Under the pieces are notes generated by a model. It was given only the letters and a program-made list of their open reading frames with translations. It was not told the DNA's origin and ran no database searches. A stretch of DNA of 64,000 nucleotides from NCBI RefSeq assembly GCF_003003275.1, contig NZ_PVTO01000002.1, forward strand, positions 62,001 to 126,000. The letters are read 5' to 3'. Both the position numbers and the translations under genes were made by a program. This document shows positions 9,544-20,012 of the stretch, piece after piece (position 1 is the first letter of the stretch; every line of letters begins with the position of its first letter). The DNA is from Alkalibacterium olivapovliticus (lineage in GTDB: Bacteria > Bacillota > Bacilli > Lactobacillales > Carnobacteriaceae_A).

Positions 9544-10953
9544 TTACATATGAATAGGGAAACCTAGAGCTGCTTCAGCAGCATCCATAACTGTTTCACC
9601 TAATGAAGGGTGTCCATGAATAGTCATAGCCACATCTTCAGCATTCATTCCACTTTCAATAGCTAATCCTAATTCAGCGATGATATCAGACGCGCTGATT
9701 CCAGCCACTTGTGCACCAAGAATCACGTGATCATCATCTTTAGTCGTGATCAGACGAACGAAACCTTCAGTCGCGTTAAGTGATAACGCGCGACCATTTC
9801 CGCCTAATGGGAATTTAGTAACTTTAATGTCTAAGTCTTGATCTTTAGCTTCACTTTCTGTTAAACCAACAGAAGCGATTTCTGGATCAGTAAAGGCTAC
9901 TGCAGGAAGCGCACGGTAATCTACCGCAACTTTCTTACCAGCGATAGCTTCAGCTGCTATTTTTGCTTCGTAGCTTGCTTTGTGTGCTAATGCTGCTCCA
10001 GGAACCACATCTCCGATTGCCCAGATACTTGGAACATTCGTACGTCCCTGATTGTCAACTTTGATTAAACCGCGATCAAGCATCTCAACACCAGCTTGTT
10101 CTAAGCCAAGCTCATCAGTGTTTGGACGACGACCGACAGTAACTAGAACGTAATCAACATCAAGAGATTTTTCTTCTCCTTTAGCTTCATACTTAACAGT
10201 TACACCATTGTCAGAGACAACAGCTTCTTTAGCAATAGCATCAGTGACAATGTTAACACCACGTGCTTTGAAGTTCTTCTCAACTAATTTAACCATGTCT
10301 TTGTCAAATCCGTTAAGAATTGAAGGTAATCCTTCTAATATTGTAATTTCAGTTCCCAAGTTAGCATAAACGCCTGCTAATTCAGACCCGATGTACCCAC
10401 CACCAACAATTGCCATCTTAGCTGGGATCTCAGATAAGTTCAGCGCGCCTGTAGAATCTAATACACGATCACTAAATTTAAATCCTGGAATTTCAACCGG
10501 ACGGCTACCAGTAGCAACAATCGCATTGTTGAATGAATAAGTCTGAGCATTATCTTCGCCCATTACACGTAAAGTGTTTTCGTCAACAAAGAATGCTTCT
10601 CCATCAAGAATTTCAACTTTATTCTTTTTAAGAAGACCTTCTACACCTTTAGTCAATTTTGAAACGACTTGAGTGTTTTTCCATTCTTGCGTTTTAGCAA
10701 AATCGATTTTAACATTTTCAGATGTTACTCCAAACGCTGTAGAATCTAATGACTCCTGGTATTTGTGACCAGCAGAAATCAATGCTTTTGATGGAATACA
10801 TCCAACGTTCAGACAAACGCCGCCGATGTATTCTTTTTCAATAATAGCTACCTTCTGTCCCATTTGGGCTGCTCTAATTGCAGCAACATATCCTCCTGGG
10901 CCAGCTCCGATAACTACTGTGTCTAATTCAATTGCGAAATCTCCTACTACCAT
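9544..10953 (-). CDS. pdhD: Dihydrolipoyl dehydrogenase, E3 of pyruvate dehydrogenase
   Basis: This 469-residue flavoprotein reoxidises dihydrolipoamide on E2 and passes electrons to NAD. The FAD-binding motif [14 protein letters not shown] is near the N-terminus. The redox disulfide lies in [15 protein letters not shown] (about residues 43-57). The NAD fold [18 protein letters not shown] is central. The catalytic histidine is in HGHPSLGE near the C-terminus. It is last in pdhA-pdhB-pdhC-pdhD, 12 bases after pdhC. Confidence 0.97.
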   Translation of the reverse strand: MVVGDFAIELDTVVIGAGPGGYVAAIRAAQMGQKVAIIEKEYIGGVCLNVGCIPSKALISAGHKYQESLDSTAFGVTSENVKIDFAKTQEWKNTQVVSKLTKGVEGLLKKNKVEILDGEAFFVDENTLRVMGEDNAQTYSFNNAIVATGSRPVEIPGFKFSDRVLDSTGALNLSEIPAKMAIVGGGYIGSELAGVYANLGTEITILEGLPSILNGFDKDMVKLVEKNFKARGVNIVTDAIAKEAVVSDNGVTVKYEAKGEEKSLDVDYVLVTVGRRPNTDELGLEQAGVEMLDRGLIKVDNQGRTNVPSIWAIGDVVPGAALAHKASYEAKIAAEAIAGKKVAVDYRALPAVAFTDPEIASVGLTESEAKDQDLDIKVTKFPLGGNGRALSLNATEGFVRLITTKDDDHVILGAQVAGISASDIIAELGLAIESGMNAEDVAMTIHGHPSLGETVMDAAEAALGFPIHM

Positions 10954-10965
10954 TTACGTTTCACC

Positions 10966-12333
10966 TTATCCTTCCATTAATAATAATTCAGGATCTGCTA
11001 ACAGACGTTTCAATTCGTTCATCGCTTTTTGACCAGTTGCGCCGTCAATAACACGGTGATCGAAGACTAGTGACAATGCCAGCATTGGAGCAGCAACAAC
11101 TTCTCCTTCATCATTTACAATTGCTTTTTTAGCAATACGACCTACGCCTAAAATAGCGACTTCAGGATAGTTGATGATTGGAGTGAACCAACCGCCACCG
11201 ACAGAACCGATATTAGAGATAGAAATTGATCCATCAGCCATATCACTAGATTTCAATTTACCTTCATGAGCTTTTCCGCCTAATTCAGTGATTTCAGAAG
11301 CAATACTGAACATTGATTTCTTGTCAGCATCAGTTACAACAGGTACATATAGACCTTGCTCTGTATCAGCAGCAATTCCGATATTGAAGTAGTTTTTGTA
11401 AACAACTTCATCTGTTGTATCATCGATTGAAGAATTTAAAGCTGGGAATTTTTTCATTACAGCAATAACTGCTTTAACAACATAAGGTAAGAACGTTAAT
11501 TTAACATCCTGCTCAGCTGCAATCGTTTTGAATTTCGTACGGTGTGCCATCAATTTAGTCACATCAACTTCATCGAACAGTGATACTGAAGGAATAGTCA
11601 ATGAACTGTTAACCATCGCTTTAGAGATAGCTTTACGCGTTGTTGACATTTTTTCTCTTGTTTCTTCGTCAGAGCGTCCGGATTTGAAAGGCTTAGCTGA
11701 TGTAGAAACAGATGGTGCTGAAGGTGCTGATGATTTAGTTGCTTTGTCTTCTGCTTTATCTTCAGAAGTTTCAGCTTTAACGCCTCCACCTTGCAGGAAG
11801 TTATCGATATCGTCTCTAGTTGTGCGTCCACCTTTTCCAGTTGCTTCAACCAGGCTGATATCTACATCTTTATCACGGGCATGCTGTCTAACTGAAGGCA
11901 TAGCCAAGACACGTTTGCTTGGATCAGACGTTTTGACAACATCGCCAGAAGTTGCTCCTTCTGATTGAGCAGGATCCGTTTTTTCAGTTCCAGCAGCTGC
12001 TTCTTCAGAAGACATTTCAGTTTCAGAAGCTGCTGCTTCTTTAGAATCAGTTTCTTCTTTAGAGTCAGTTCCTTCGTCGTCGCTGCTTACGTCACCTTCT
12101 GCGTCGATCTCTACGATCGGATCTCCTACTGAAGCAACTGTACCAGGTTCTACCAAGAATTTTTTGATTTTTCCATCTACTGGAGAAGCTAATTCCTCAA
12201 CTGATTTATCGTTTTGAATCTCTGCAATCGAATCGCCTTCTTCAACTGTGTCTCCTTCAGAAACTAACCAGCTTACGATTTCGCCTTCAGCCATTCCTTC
12301 CCCAACATCAGGGAGTTTAAAAGTAAAAGCCAT
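10966..12333 (-). CDS. pdhC: Dihydrolipoamide acetyltransferase, E2 of pyruvate dehydrogenase
   Basis: This 455-residue core subunit carries acetyl groups on lipoyl-lysine and transfers them to CoA. It has a single N-terminal lipoyl domain (about residues 1-80, lipoylated lysine in [10 protein letters not shown]). A long acidic linker rich in Glu, Ser and Thr follows, then the E1/E3-binding domain ([13 protein letters not shown]). The catalytic domain ends with the HxxxDG motif in [12 protein letters not shown] start at [13 protein letters not shown], which has GAAGGGAAG upstream; an upstream ATG would add 13 residues lacking family similarity. The gap to pdhB holds a long stem-loop. Confidence 0.96.
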   Translation of the reverse strand: MAFTFKLPDVGEGMAEGEIVSWLVSEGDTVEEGDSIAEIQNDKSVEELASPVDGKIKKFLVEPGTVASVGDPIVEIDAEGDVSSDDEGTDSKEETDSKEAAASETEMSSEEAAAGTEKTDPAQSEGATSGDVVKTSDPSKRVLAMPSVRQHARDKDVDISLVEATGKGGRTTRDDIDNFLQGGGVKAETSEDKAEDKATKSSAPSAPSVSTSAKPFKSGRSDEETREKMSTTRKAISKAMVNSSLTIPSVSLFDEVDVTKLMAHRTKFKTIAAEQDVKLTFLPYVVKAVIAVMKKFPALNSSIDDTTDEVVYKNYFNIGIAADTEQGLYVPVVTDADKKSMFSIASEITELGGKAHEGKLKSSDMADGSISISNIGSVGGGWFTPIINYPEVAILGVGRIAKKAIVNDEGEVVAAPMLALSLVFDHRVIDGATGQKAMNELKRLLADPELLLMEG

Positions 12334-12380
12334 TATTTTTTTCTTCCCTTCTATATTAAAATCTTTTGACATAGTAAAGT

Positions 12381-12442
12381 ACTCAATAAGGAACAGTCTT
12401 TCTAATTACTCGAATGAGTTAAAAAGAGTGTCCCTTTTGAGT
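12381..12442 (-). promoter_or_regulatory. Long imperfect stem-loop between pdhB and pdhC
   Basis: ACTCAA pairs with TTGAGT, AAGGAACA with TGTCCCTT (one mismatch), TCTTT with AAAGA, and an inner ACTC-GAAT-GAGT hairpin caps it. The structure fills most of the intercistronic gap. No T-run follows it, so it is not a standard terminator. It may set mRNA processing or the E1:E2 ratio. Confidence 0.6.
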
Positions 12443-12459
12443 TTGGATTCAATTAATAT

Positions 12460-13437
12460 TTAAAATTCCACAGTTTCTTTGATAGATTCTGTAATATCTT
12501 TAGCACTTGGTAACCAGATGTTTTCAACCTGTCCAAATGGATAAACGGTATCCGGTGCAGTAACAAAGCCGATTGGTGCTTCAAGTGACAAGATTGCGCG
12601 TTGAGAAACTTCAGAAATCACTGTATTTCCAACACCTGCTTGACGTTGAGCTTCTTGAACCATAACCATACGTCCTGTTTTCTGTACGGAATCTACAACT
12701 GTTTCATAGTCGATTGGAGAAACAGTACGTAGATCAATAACTTCTACTGATACGTCGTCTTTTTCTAACTGTTCAGCAGCTTTTAGAGCTTCACGAACCA
12801 TGTAGCCATAAGCAACGACTGTTACGTCCGTTCCTTTTTTAGCGACATTAGCTTTGCCTAGAGGAATAGTATACTGTTCTTCAGGTACTTCATCACGGAA
12901 TGAACGGTATAGCTTCATGTGCTCCAAAAACACAACCGGAGTTTCTTCACGAATTGCTGCTGTCAGTAACCCTTTAGCATCGTAAGGATTTGAAGGGATA
13001 ACGACTTTAAGTCCTGGAGACTGAGCCATTAATCCTTCTAAACTGTCCGCGTGCATTTCAGGAGTGTGTACTCCACCGCCAAAAGGTGAACGAATAACAG
13101 CAGGCAAGTTTAATTTTCCACCCATACGGTATCTAGTACGAGCCATTTGACCAACGATTGAATCCATTACTTCGAATACGAATCCAAAGAATTGAATCTC
13201 CATTACTGGACGGAAACCTTGAACAGCTAAACCGAATGCCATTCCTCCGATTCCAGATTCAGCAAGTGGAGTATCATTGACACGGTCTTCACCGTATTTA
13301 TCGAAAAGGCCTTGAGTTGCACGGAAGACTCCGCCGTTTTTACCTACGTCTTCTCCGAAAATCAAGACTTTTTCATCACGAGCCATTTCTTGATCAAGTG
13401 CTTCGGTGATTGCTTGAATCATTGTAAGATTCGCCAT
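12460..13437 (-). CDS. pdhB: Pyruvate dehydrogenase E1 beta subunit
   Basis: This 325-residue subunit forms the E1 heterotetramer with PdhA and completes the thiamine-diphosphate site. Recognisable parts are [20 protein letters not shown] near the start, the DTPLAESGI glutamate region that activates the cofactor, and the C-terminal transketolase domain with [13 protein letters not shown]. It starts two bases after the pdhA stop, so the two E1 subunits are probably translationally coupled. Confidence 0.97.
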   Translation of the reverse strand: MANLTMIQAITEALDQEMARDEKVLIFGEDVGKNGGVFRATQGLFDKYGEDRVNDTPLAESGIGGMAFGLAVQGFRPVMEIQFFGFVFEVMDSIVGQMARTRYRMGGKLNLPAVIRSPFGGGVHTPEMHADSLEGLMAQSPGLKVVIPSNPYDAKGLLTAAIREETPVVFLEHMKLYRSFRDEVPEEQYTIPLGKANVAKKGTDVTVVAYGYMVREALKAAEQLEKDDVSVEVIDLRTVSPIDYETVVDSVQKTGRMVMVQEAQRQAGVGNTVISEVSQRAILSLEAPIGFVTAPDTVYPFGQVENIWLPSAKDITESIKETVEF

Positions 13438-13439
13438 GA

Positions 13440-14549
<1,110 letters not shown>

Positions 14550-14580
14550 TTACCCATTCCTCTCTGTTTGTCTAATTAAA

Positions 14581-14606
14581 TGTAACAGATGTTTTTTACT
14601 GTTACA
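14581..14606 (-). promoter_or_regulatory. Perfect palindrome TGTAACAG-N10-CTGTTACA in the pdhA leader
   Basis: An exact 8-base inverted repeat with a 10-base spacer sits 35 bases before pdhA and downstream of the proposed promoter. It could be a repressor site or an RNA hairpin in the 5' UTR. A related palindrome lies at 14787-14808, and a third CTGTTACA half-site at 14736-14743, which favours a protein site. I do not recognise the regulator. Confidence 0.6.
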
Positions 14607-14626
14607 ATTTTATCCATTCCTTTATA

Positions 14627-14655
14627 AATCTATCATGATTAGGGTAGAAATGCAA
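14627..14655 (-). promoter_or_regulatory. Putative pdhA promoter
   Basis: Minus-strand TTGCAT, a 17-base spacer and TAGATT would start transcription about 70-75 bases before pdhA. The -35 overlaps a weak CcpA-like sequence (TGCAAGCGATAATC on the plus strand). The elements are only moderate matches. Confidence 0.45.
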
Positions 14656-14712
14656 GCGATAATCCCTAGGCAGGCCTAAGAAAAACCTTGATATAAAGGC
14701 GATTCCAGTTCG

Positions 14713-14730
14713 TTGTGACTATATGCACAA
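14713..14730. promoter_or_regulatory. Rex operator (NADH/NAD redox sensor box)
   Basis: TTGTGACTATATGCACAA is an exact TTGTG-N8-CACAA palindrome, the consensus of the redox repressor Rex in Gram-positive bacteria. It lies about 165 bases before pdhA and 260 before def. Rex control of pdh genes is known in related organisms. A pyruvate dehydrogenase operon, which makes NADH, is a logical target. Binding is not shown by sequence alone, and the site is upstream of rather than within the promoter proposed above. Confidence 0.7.
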
Positions 14731-14786
14731 TACGACTGTTACACTCTGTTTTCAGTCAAGATATTTAATCCTTACAAACAAAAGTA

Positions 14787-14808
14787 ATACAGTGAAAAAA
14801 ACTGTTAT
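14787..14808. promoter_or_regulatory. Second palindrome related to the pdhA leader site
   Basis: ATACAGT, seven bases, then ACTGTTAT form an inverted repeat resembling the TAACAG/CTGTTA arms at 14581-14606, with an A/T-rich core in both. The rest of the 14547-14985 gap is A/T-rich, with the def promoter at its right end. I see no gene in it. Confidence 0.4.
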
Positions 14809-14934
14809 ATAAAAGAGCTCTACTGCATGATTTTGTACTACTAAGATTTTTCTCAAGGAATTAAATGTGATTGTTTTCACTATCTATTATTAGAATAGTT
14901 TTACTTTATCTGTCATTGTATTTTAAGATGCGAC

Positions 14935-14963
14935 TTGACTCCAAACCTGTTAAAATAATAAAA
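14935..14963 (+). promoter_or_regulatory. Putative def promoter
   Basis: TTGACT is followed after 17 bases by ATAAAA (TAATAA with a shorter spacer is an alternative). It lies about 30 bases before the def ribosome-binding site. The -35 is good and the -10 weak. Confidence 0.45.
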
Positions 14964-14991
14964 GAGTTCTATAATACGAGGAGGTATGATG

Positions 14992-15567
14992 ATGATAACA
15001 ATGAATGAAGTTATAAGAGAAGGACATCCAACACTTAGAAAAAAAGCGGAACCCCTGACGTTTCCACTGGATTCCAGCATGACTGAATTGGGAGAAGAAC
15101 TGCTGGCGTTTCTAATTAACAGTCAGGATCCTGAAATAGCTGAAAAATACGAACTAAGACCGGGTGTCGGTATAGCAGCACCTCAAGTAGATGTTTCAAA
15201 AAGAATGGTTGCTGTGCATGTACCGTCACAGGATCCTGAAAGTTCTGATCCTGAGTTCAGTGCAATACTCGTTAATCCAAAAATTGTCAGTCATTCTGTT
15301 CAACAGACTTGTCTGTCAGATGGTGAAGGGTGTCTATCTGTCGACCGTGAAGTACCCGGATATGTCCCCCGTCATAAAAGAGTAACTTTAGAGTATTATG
15401 AACTAACCGGAGAAAAGAAAAAAGTGCGTTTAAGAGACTTCCCGGCTATCGTCGTGCAACACGAAATCGATCATTTAAATGGTGTTATGTTTTACGACCA
15501 TATAGATCCTGAAAATCCTCTGGCTCTTCCTGACAATATAGAGGTCCTGGGATCTGAAGAAGAGTAG
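14992..15567 (+). CDS. def: Peptide deformylase
   Basis: This 191-residue metalloenzyme removes the formyl group from the N-terminal methionine of new proteins. All three motifs are present: [15 protein letters not shown] and QHEIDHLNG, which together supply the cysteine and two histidines that bind the metal. Length and insertions fit the type 2 Gram-positive form. Three ATGs occur in a row; the third was chosen because GAGGAGG is seven bases away, while the first is only one base from it. Confidence 0.95.
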   Translation: MITMNEVIREGHPTLRKKAEPLTFPLDSSMTELGEELLAFLINSQDPEIAEKYELRPGVGIAAPQVDVSKRMVAVHVPSQDPESSDPEFSAILVNPKIVSHSVQQTCLSDGEGCLSVDREVPGYVPRHKRVTLEYYELTGEKKKVRLRDFPAIVVQHEIDHLNGVMFYDHIDPENPLALPDNIEVLGSEEE

Positions 15568-15603
15568 AAAAAAGAAGTGCGAGAATGATCCGCACTTCTT
15601 TTT
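15568..15603. terminator. Bidirectional terminator between def and the DUF1576 gene
   Basis: AAAAAGAAGTGCG and CGCACTTCTTTTT form a perfect stem with a nine-base loop between two converging genes. A and T runs flank it on both sides, so it can serve both. Confidence 0.88.
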
Positions 15604-16936
15604 ATTTGCTTACTTTGATTTCTTCTGCAGGATCGACAGGTTCTCTCAACTGTTTTCTCTTCTCCTGCTGGTATTGTACAGCTTCCAGCAGCGGAATCAT
15701 GATGGCTGCCACGAAGCCTCCTGCAAATCCATTATTGTATAAATTAATTCCGCCATGCAGGTAACCAGTGTTACTCACGACGCTAAGGTGCAAAGCCCCA
15801 GCTAAAATACCAATCAGTGTCCCGTACCGTCCGGCTATTGGTGCTATAGTAGTTCCAAACAACCCTGCTATGACAACTGATGTTGCACTCATATCATAAT
15901 CATTTAAAAATCCCATCAATGTAACACCGATCAATATCGGCAGTACATTTCTGATATGTTTGCCGAAAGCTCCAAAACCGACCACAGTCAATATTCCACC
16001 GATAGAAGGACCGTTTAACTCTCCCCCGTGAAACAGGACATAGAGCGTAGATATATAGCCCAACAGTGCCATATTGATAAGCGTAACACTAAAGCCATTC
16101 GTTTTCAGGAAGTCTGTCGACAATTGACCTGAATGTTTTAAAAGGGCACTGTAACCATTTAAAGTCCATGAGTTTAAGTATAAGCCGCTTATGAGCATAA
16201 ATGTAAACAAAGATAAAAATATAATGGTAAAGGCCTGATTGTTACCGCTTGAAATTACTGAAACGGGTTCAATATTTCTACCTGTACTTCTGAGTAAGGA
16301 TGTAAACATAGTCCCTACAACTCCACAGGTAAACCCTACGTTGTAGACACTAAACCCTTTGGTAAATCCGACAAAATGTTTAGCTAATGGAGGGATGACG
16401 AATCCGGCGATAAAGCCAAATAAGTAGCCATAGAAAATACCCAGAGGAAACGGCAAGCCAATATTAAAGGTGATTTCACTGACAAGTGGACCTAAAGCGG
16501 TTCCAAACAAGGCCGCGAGAAGTGATTTTTCAGCCGGTACTTCTGTAACTCTAGCATAAGCAAAAGCTCCAATTACGATCGGCATCGAATTATATAGATT
16601 CTTTCCGAAAAAAGAAAACGCGGCAACAGTAAAAACAGCCGCAATGATAGGACCGTTGACTTTTGCTCTGGTCATTCGTATAACGCCAATGGAATGAACC
16701 GTCAATAGCGCAGAATTGCATAATGTTGCGCCTACATTTGCTAATGCAAAATAATCAGTTGTCAAATTAGCTGGTGAAGTCAAAATAGTGATCATACCGG
16801 AGTAAATTTCCAGAGGGGTATTAAAAACAAAAGCTAATGAAGCAAACAGTAAAGCAATACTCAATAAAAAACCATATTTCACATTTTGAGAAATGACATC
16901 ATGCTGTGTAATATACAACTGGTTTTCTGAAATCAC
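15602..16936 (-). CDS. DUF1576 polytopic membrane protein
   Basis: This 444-residue protein has about ten or more hydrophobic segments, for example near residues 24-40, 95-110, 160-185 and 290-310. The two halves look similar: GPIIAAVFTVAAFSFFGKN in the first and GPSIGGILTVVGFGAFGKH in the second. Such internal duplication is common in transporters. It belongs to the uncharacterised DUF1576 family of Firmicutes. The tail is charged (QQEKRKQLREPVDPAEE). No substrate can be named, and neighbours (def, tRNA-Ala) give no hint. Confidence 0.8.
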   Translation of the reverse strand: MISENQLYITQHDVISQNVKYGFLLSIALLFASLAFVFNTPLEIYSGMITILTSPANLTTDYFALANVGATLCNSALLTVHSIGVIRMTRAKVNGPIIAAVFTVAAFSFFGKNLYNSMPIVIGAFAYARVTEVPAEKSLLAALFGTALGPLVSEITFNIGLPFPLGIFYGYLFGFIAGFVIPPLAKHFVGFTKGFSVYNVGFTCGVVGTMFTSLLRSTGRNIEPVSVISSGNNQAFTIIFLSLFTFMLISGLYLNSWTLNGYSALLKHSGQLSTDFLKTNGFSVTLINMALLGYISTLYVLFHGGELNGPSIGGILTVVGFGAFGKHIRNVLPILIGVTLMGFLNDYDMSATSVVIAGLFGTTIAPIAGRYGTLIGILAGALHLSVVSNTGYLHGGINLYNNGFAGGFVAAIMIPLLEAVQYQQEKRKQLREPVDPAEEIKVSK

Positions 16937-16981
16937 TTATGCTTCTCCTTTTTTTAGCGTACAGGACACTTTGATCTTGTA

Positions 16982-17054
16982 TGGAGATAGACGGGCTCGA
17001 ACCGACGACCTCTTCGCTGCCAGCGAAGCGCTCTCCCAACTGAGCTATACCCCC
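16982..17054 (-). tRNA. tRNA-Ala, anticodon GGC
   Basis: The 73-base cloverleaf has a 7-bp acceptor (GGGGGTA/TATCTCC with two G-U pairs), a D arm GCTC/GAGC, an anticodon arm CTTCG-CTGGCAG-CGAAG and a TTCGAGC loop. The anticodon is GGC, reading GCC and GCU. CCA is not encoded. The T stem GTCGG/CCGTC has a T-T mismatch at the second pair. The gene stands alone, between the DUF1576 gene and a HAD phosphatase. Confidence 0.93.
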
Positions 17055-17167
17055 AAAATGACACTTTTTAATTATTACTGAAAGACAGTTAAAAGTCTAT
17101 TGTTTCAGTAAAATAAAGTGTCTTTATAAAGCGCTTTTTCACAAGTTTGACACAATTATCTATTCTT

Positions 17168-17947
17168 TTAAATAAAACCTAACTCTTTCAGTGCAGCATG
17201 AATTCCATCATCACTGCTGCTTCTTGTAACCATGTCAGCGACCTCTTTCACTTCCTCCTCGGCATTCCCCATAGCTATTCCCATACCCACGTTTTTTATC
17301 ATTTCCATATCATTAAAGCCGTCACCAAATGCCACTATATTTTTATTATCTATATCCAGATGGTTCGCTAACCTTTGTATAGTGAGATATTTTGACCCAT
17401 CAACCGGTAAAACATCAACTCCAGATTTGTGCCATCTCACAAACCTAAATTGGTCAAATCCGCGTTCTTCGTATATAGAGGCCTCTTCTTCGGTATAAAA
17501 AAGCAGACATTGGACAAGTGATTGTTTCTGATAAAACTTTTTATCGTATTCTGGTACGGGGAAACCGACAAAAGTCATTCCTTTTTCCACTCGCTGATTA
17601 GGTTTTCTGTTTCTTCTCTTCAGTTCGTCAACCGTTTCATAAACCATCTGATGTTGATGTTCATCAGCTAGTTCTATCAAGTCATCCAATTCTTTTTTAT
17701 TTAAATAATTTGTATAGATCGAGTCATTTTTGTAGTATGCAGCTGCTCCATTACAGACAATATAGTTTTCAATATTCAGTTCTTTAATCACATCTGAAGC
17801 CATCGTGCGGTTACGTCCAGTCGCTATGGCGACTTCGTGTTCAAGGGACAATAGTCTTACTGCTTCCTTGGTACTCTCAGGTATAGTCTTATTCTCATCT
17901 AGCAGTGTCCCATCGATATCAAATACAAACAATTTATTACTTTTCAA
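17168..17947 (-). CDS. Cof-type HAD-IIB family phosphatase
   Basis: This 259-residue haloacid-dehalogenase hydrolase has a large cap domain. Motif I is FDIDGTLLD at residues 9-17, with the nucleophile aspartate. Motif II is around VAIATGRN and motif IV is FGDGFNDMEM near residue 210. These enzymes dephosphorylate sugar phosphates or cofactors such as FMN and PLP; the substrate here is unknown. The start codon appears to be TTG, with AAGGA nine bases upstream. No operon partner is evident. Confidence 0.88.
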   Translation of the reverse strand: MKSNKLFVFDIDGTLLDENKTIPESTKEAVRLLSLEHEVAIATGRNRTMASDVIKELNIENYIVCNGAAAYYKNDSIYTNYLNKKELDDLIELADEHQHQMVYETVDELKRRNRKPNQRVEKGMTFVGFPVPEYDKKFYQKQSLVQCLLFYTEEEASIYEERGFDQFRFVRWHKSGVDVLPVDGSKYLTIQRLANHLDIDNKNIVAFGDGFNDMEMIKNVGMGIAMGNAEEEVKEVADMVTRSSSDDGIHAALKELGFI

Positions 17948-18189
17948 TTCTACACGTCCTTTTCAATTTAACTCCTCCCCTACTATATATAAAAAAAGTG
18001 TTCTTCTCAATGACAAAACTTGCAGGCGACACCTCTTTCATGAAATTTCCTTTCCTATACTTATTATTTTCATTATGGTAAAATATTTATAGCAGTGACT
18101 ATTCGTCACTAAACAGACCTGATGAGATTAATCATGATTGAATAGATTCATTAGCAAACTGAAAATTATATTAAATAAGGAGACCAATG

Positions 18190-19860
18190 ATGAAACCAAA
18201 TATTAAGAACAATGAAACTGCCGTATATGCACTCGGTGGTTTAAATGAAATAGGCAAAAACACATACGCTGTGCAATTTCAGGACGAAATCATTCTGATT
18301 GATGCCGGTATTAAATTCCCCGAGGACGATCTGTTAGGCATCGATTATGTTATTCCAGACTACTCATACCTGATTGAAAATCAGGACAAAATCAGAGGTT
18401 TATTTATCACACACGGTCACGAAGACCATGTTGGCGGTATCCCTTTCCTTTTAAAACAATTAAACATCCCGATATATGCTAATAAATTGGCACTTGCTCT
18501 GATTAGAAATAAATTAAATGAACATAATCTCCTCCGTTCTGCTACTCTTCACGAAGTTAACGAGGATTCAGTGATTAAATTCCGTAAAACAACTATCTCA
18601 TTTTTCAGAACAACTCACAGTGTTCCGGAGTCTTACGGAATAGTAGTGAAGACGCCAAATGGAAATATTGTTCAAACCGGAGATTTCAAGTTTGATTTCA
18701 CCCCTGTCGGCGAGCCAGCCAATCTTCACAGAATGGCTAAAATCGGTGAAGAAGGTGTTTTGGCTTTACTGTCTGATAGTACAAATGCTGAAGTCCCTAA
18801 TTTTACTAAATCCGAACAAGTTGTTGGTGAGTCAATCCGTAATCTAATGAACAAAATTGACGGGCGTATCATCTTCGCAACGTTTGCCTCCAATATCTCC
18901 AGAAGTCAGCAGGTTGTGGAAGCAGCTGCCAAAACGGGCAGAAAAATTGCTGTATTTGGCCGAAGTATGGTTACTGCAATGGAAACCGGTCAAGAATTAG
19001 GGTACATCCAAGCTGAAGAAGGCACGTTTATTCATCCAAACGAATTAAAAAAATACAAAGCAAATGAAACGCTGATTTTATGTACTGGCTCTCAGGGTGA
19101 ACCTATGGCAGCGTTAAGTCGTATTGCTAACGGAACGCATAGACAGATATCCATCCAACCTGGTGACTCTGTCATCTTTTCTAGTTCTCCTACCCCTGGT
19201 AACACTGTTAGTGTCAATCGTGTCATTAACCAGCTACTTGAGGCAGGAGCAAATGTTATACACGGTAAAATTAATAATATTCATACATCGGGTCACGGTG
19301 GACAGGAAGAACAGAAACTGATGCTTCAATTGATGAAGCCCAAGTACTTTGTTCCTATTCACGGTGAACACAGAATGCAGAAAATTCATTCCAAGCTCGC
19401 TCAAGACACTGGTGTTCCTGAAGAAAACTGTTTCGTCCTGGATAATGGACAGATTGTTGCGTTCACCGAAGAATCTGCGAGACGTGCTGGAGATTTTGAT
19501 GCTAAAGACGTTTACGTAGACGGCAGTGGTATTGGTGATATTGGCAACGTCGTTCTCAGAGACCGTAAATTATTATCAGATAACGGATTAGTGGTTGTCG
19601 TTGCCACCATAGACGTCAACAAAAAAGAGGTTTTAGCCGGTCCAGATATTATCTCAAGAGGATTTATTTATATGAGAGAATCTGAAGAGCTGATTCAGAC
19701 TGCACAAACAGTTGCCTTCAAGAGCATTCAGAAATCGTTCGAGCATGATCAAGTTAATGAATTTAAAATGAGAAATGATTTGATAGATGCTGTGAAATCA
19801 TTCCTGTTTGCAGAAACTGAAAGAAAACCGATCATATTACCAGTTATCTTAACTAATTAA
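18190..19860 (+). CDS. rnjA: Ribonuclease J1
   Basis: This 556-residue beta-CASP metallo-beta-lactamase nuclease has endonuclease and 5'-3' exonuclease activity and matures or decays RNA. The zinc motif HGHEDHVGG is near residue 76. The beta-CASP region includes [13 protein letters not shown] and [20 protein letters not shown], then [11 protein letters not shown] and [10 protein letters not shown]. The closeness to B. subtilis RNase J1 across the whole length favours J1 over J2. The second of two adjacent ATGs has the better spacing to AAGGAG. A hairpin AGTGAC-N5-GTCACT lies about 80 bases upstream (18094-18110). Confidence 0.95.
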   Translation: MKPNIKNNETAVYALGGLNEIGKNTYAVQFQDEIILIDAGIKFPEDDLLGIDYVIPDYSYLIENQDKIRGLFITHGHEDHVGGIPFLLKQLNIPIYANKLALALIRNKLNEHNLLRSATLHEVNEDSVIKFRKTTISFFRTTHSVPESYGIVVKTPNGNIVQTGDFKFDFTPVGEPANLHRMAKIGEEGVLALLSDSTNAEVPNFTKSEQVVGESIRNLMNKIDGRIIFATFASNISRSQQVVEAAAKTGRKIAVFGRSMVTAMETGQELGYIQAEEGTFIHPNELKKYKANETLILCTGSQGEPMAALSRIANGTHRQISIQPGDSVIFSSSPTPGNTVSVNRVINQLLEAGANVIHGKINNIHTSGHGGQEEQKLMLQLMKPKYFVPIHGEHRMQKIHSKLAQDTGVPEENCFVLDNGQIVAFTEESARRAGDFDAKDVYVDGSGIGDIGNVVLRDRKLLSDNGLVVVVATIDVNKKEVLAGPDIISRGFIYMRESEELIQTAQTVAFKSIQKSFEHDQVNEFKMRNDLIDAVKSFLFAETERKPIILPVILTN

Positions 19861-19864
19861 AACC

Positions 19865-19910
19865 AAAAAGGTTAGAAGGAATAGTTCGTTCATTCCTCCT
19901 AACCTTTTTT
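19865..19910. terminator. Terminator after rnjA
   Basis: AAAAAGGTTAG-AGGAAT pairs with ATTCCT-CCTAACCTTTTT, ending in six T. It starts five bases after the rnjA stop. The symmetry also allows it to end transcripts coming from liaR. Confidence 0.88.
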
Positions 19911-20012
19911 CTGTTCTCTATTCGTCATTACTCATTGAACACTTTCCTTAAAGAGAACAATTGACTGATGCCGGTCAATTTAAGGAGAATGTTGGATTCG
20001 ACAGGTAGTTCC

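Noticed and set aside
11528-11968. A 146-codon plus-strand frame opposite pdhC
   Set aside because: It mirrors the repetitive linker of E2 and has no family signature or start signals.
14651-14664. A CcpA (cre) site TGCAAGCGATAATC near the pdhA promoter
   Set aside because: It fits the first eleven positions but fails the final CA of the consensus, so I did not list it as a feature.
14869-14882. Another cre-like sequence TGTGATTGTTTTCA upstream of def
   Set aside because: The central CG is TG and the A before it is G. Two mismatches in key positions make it weak.
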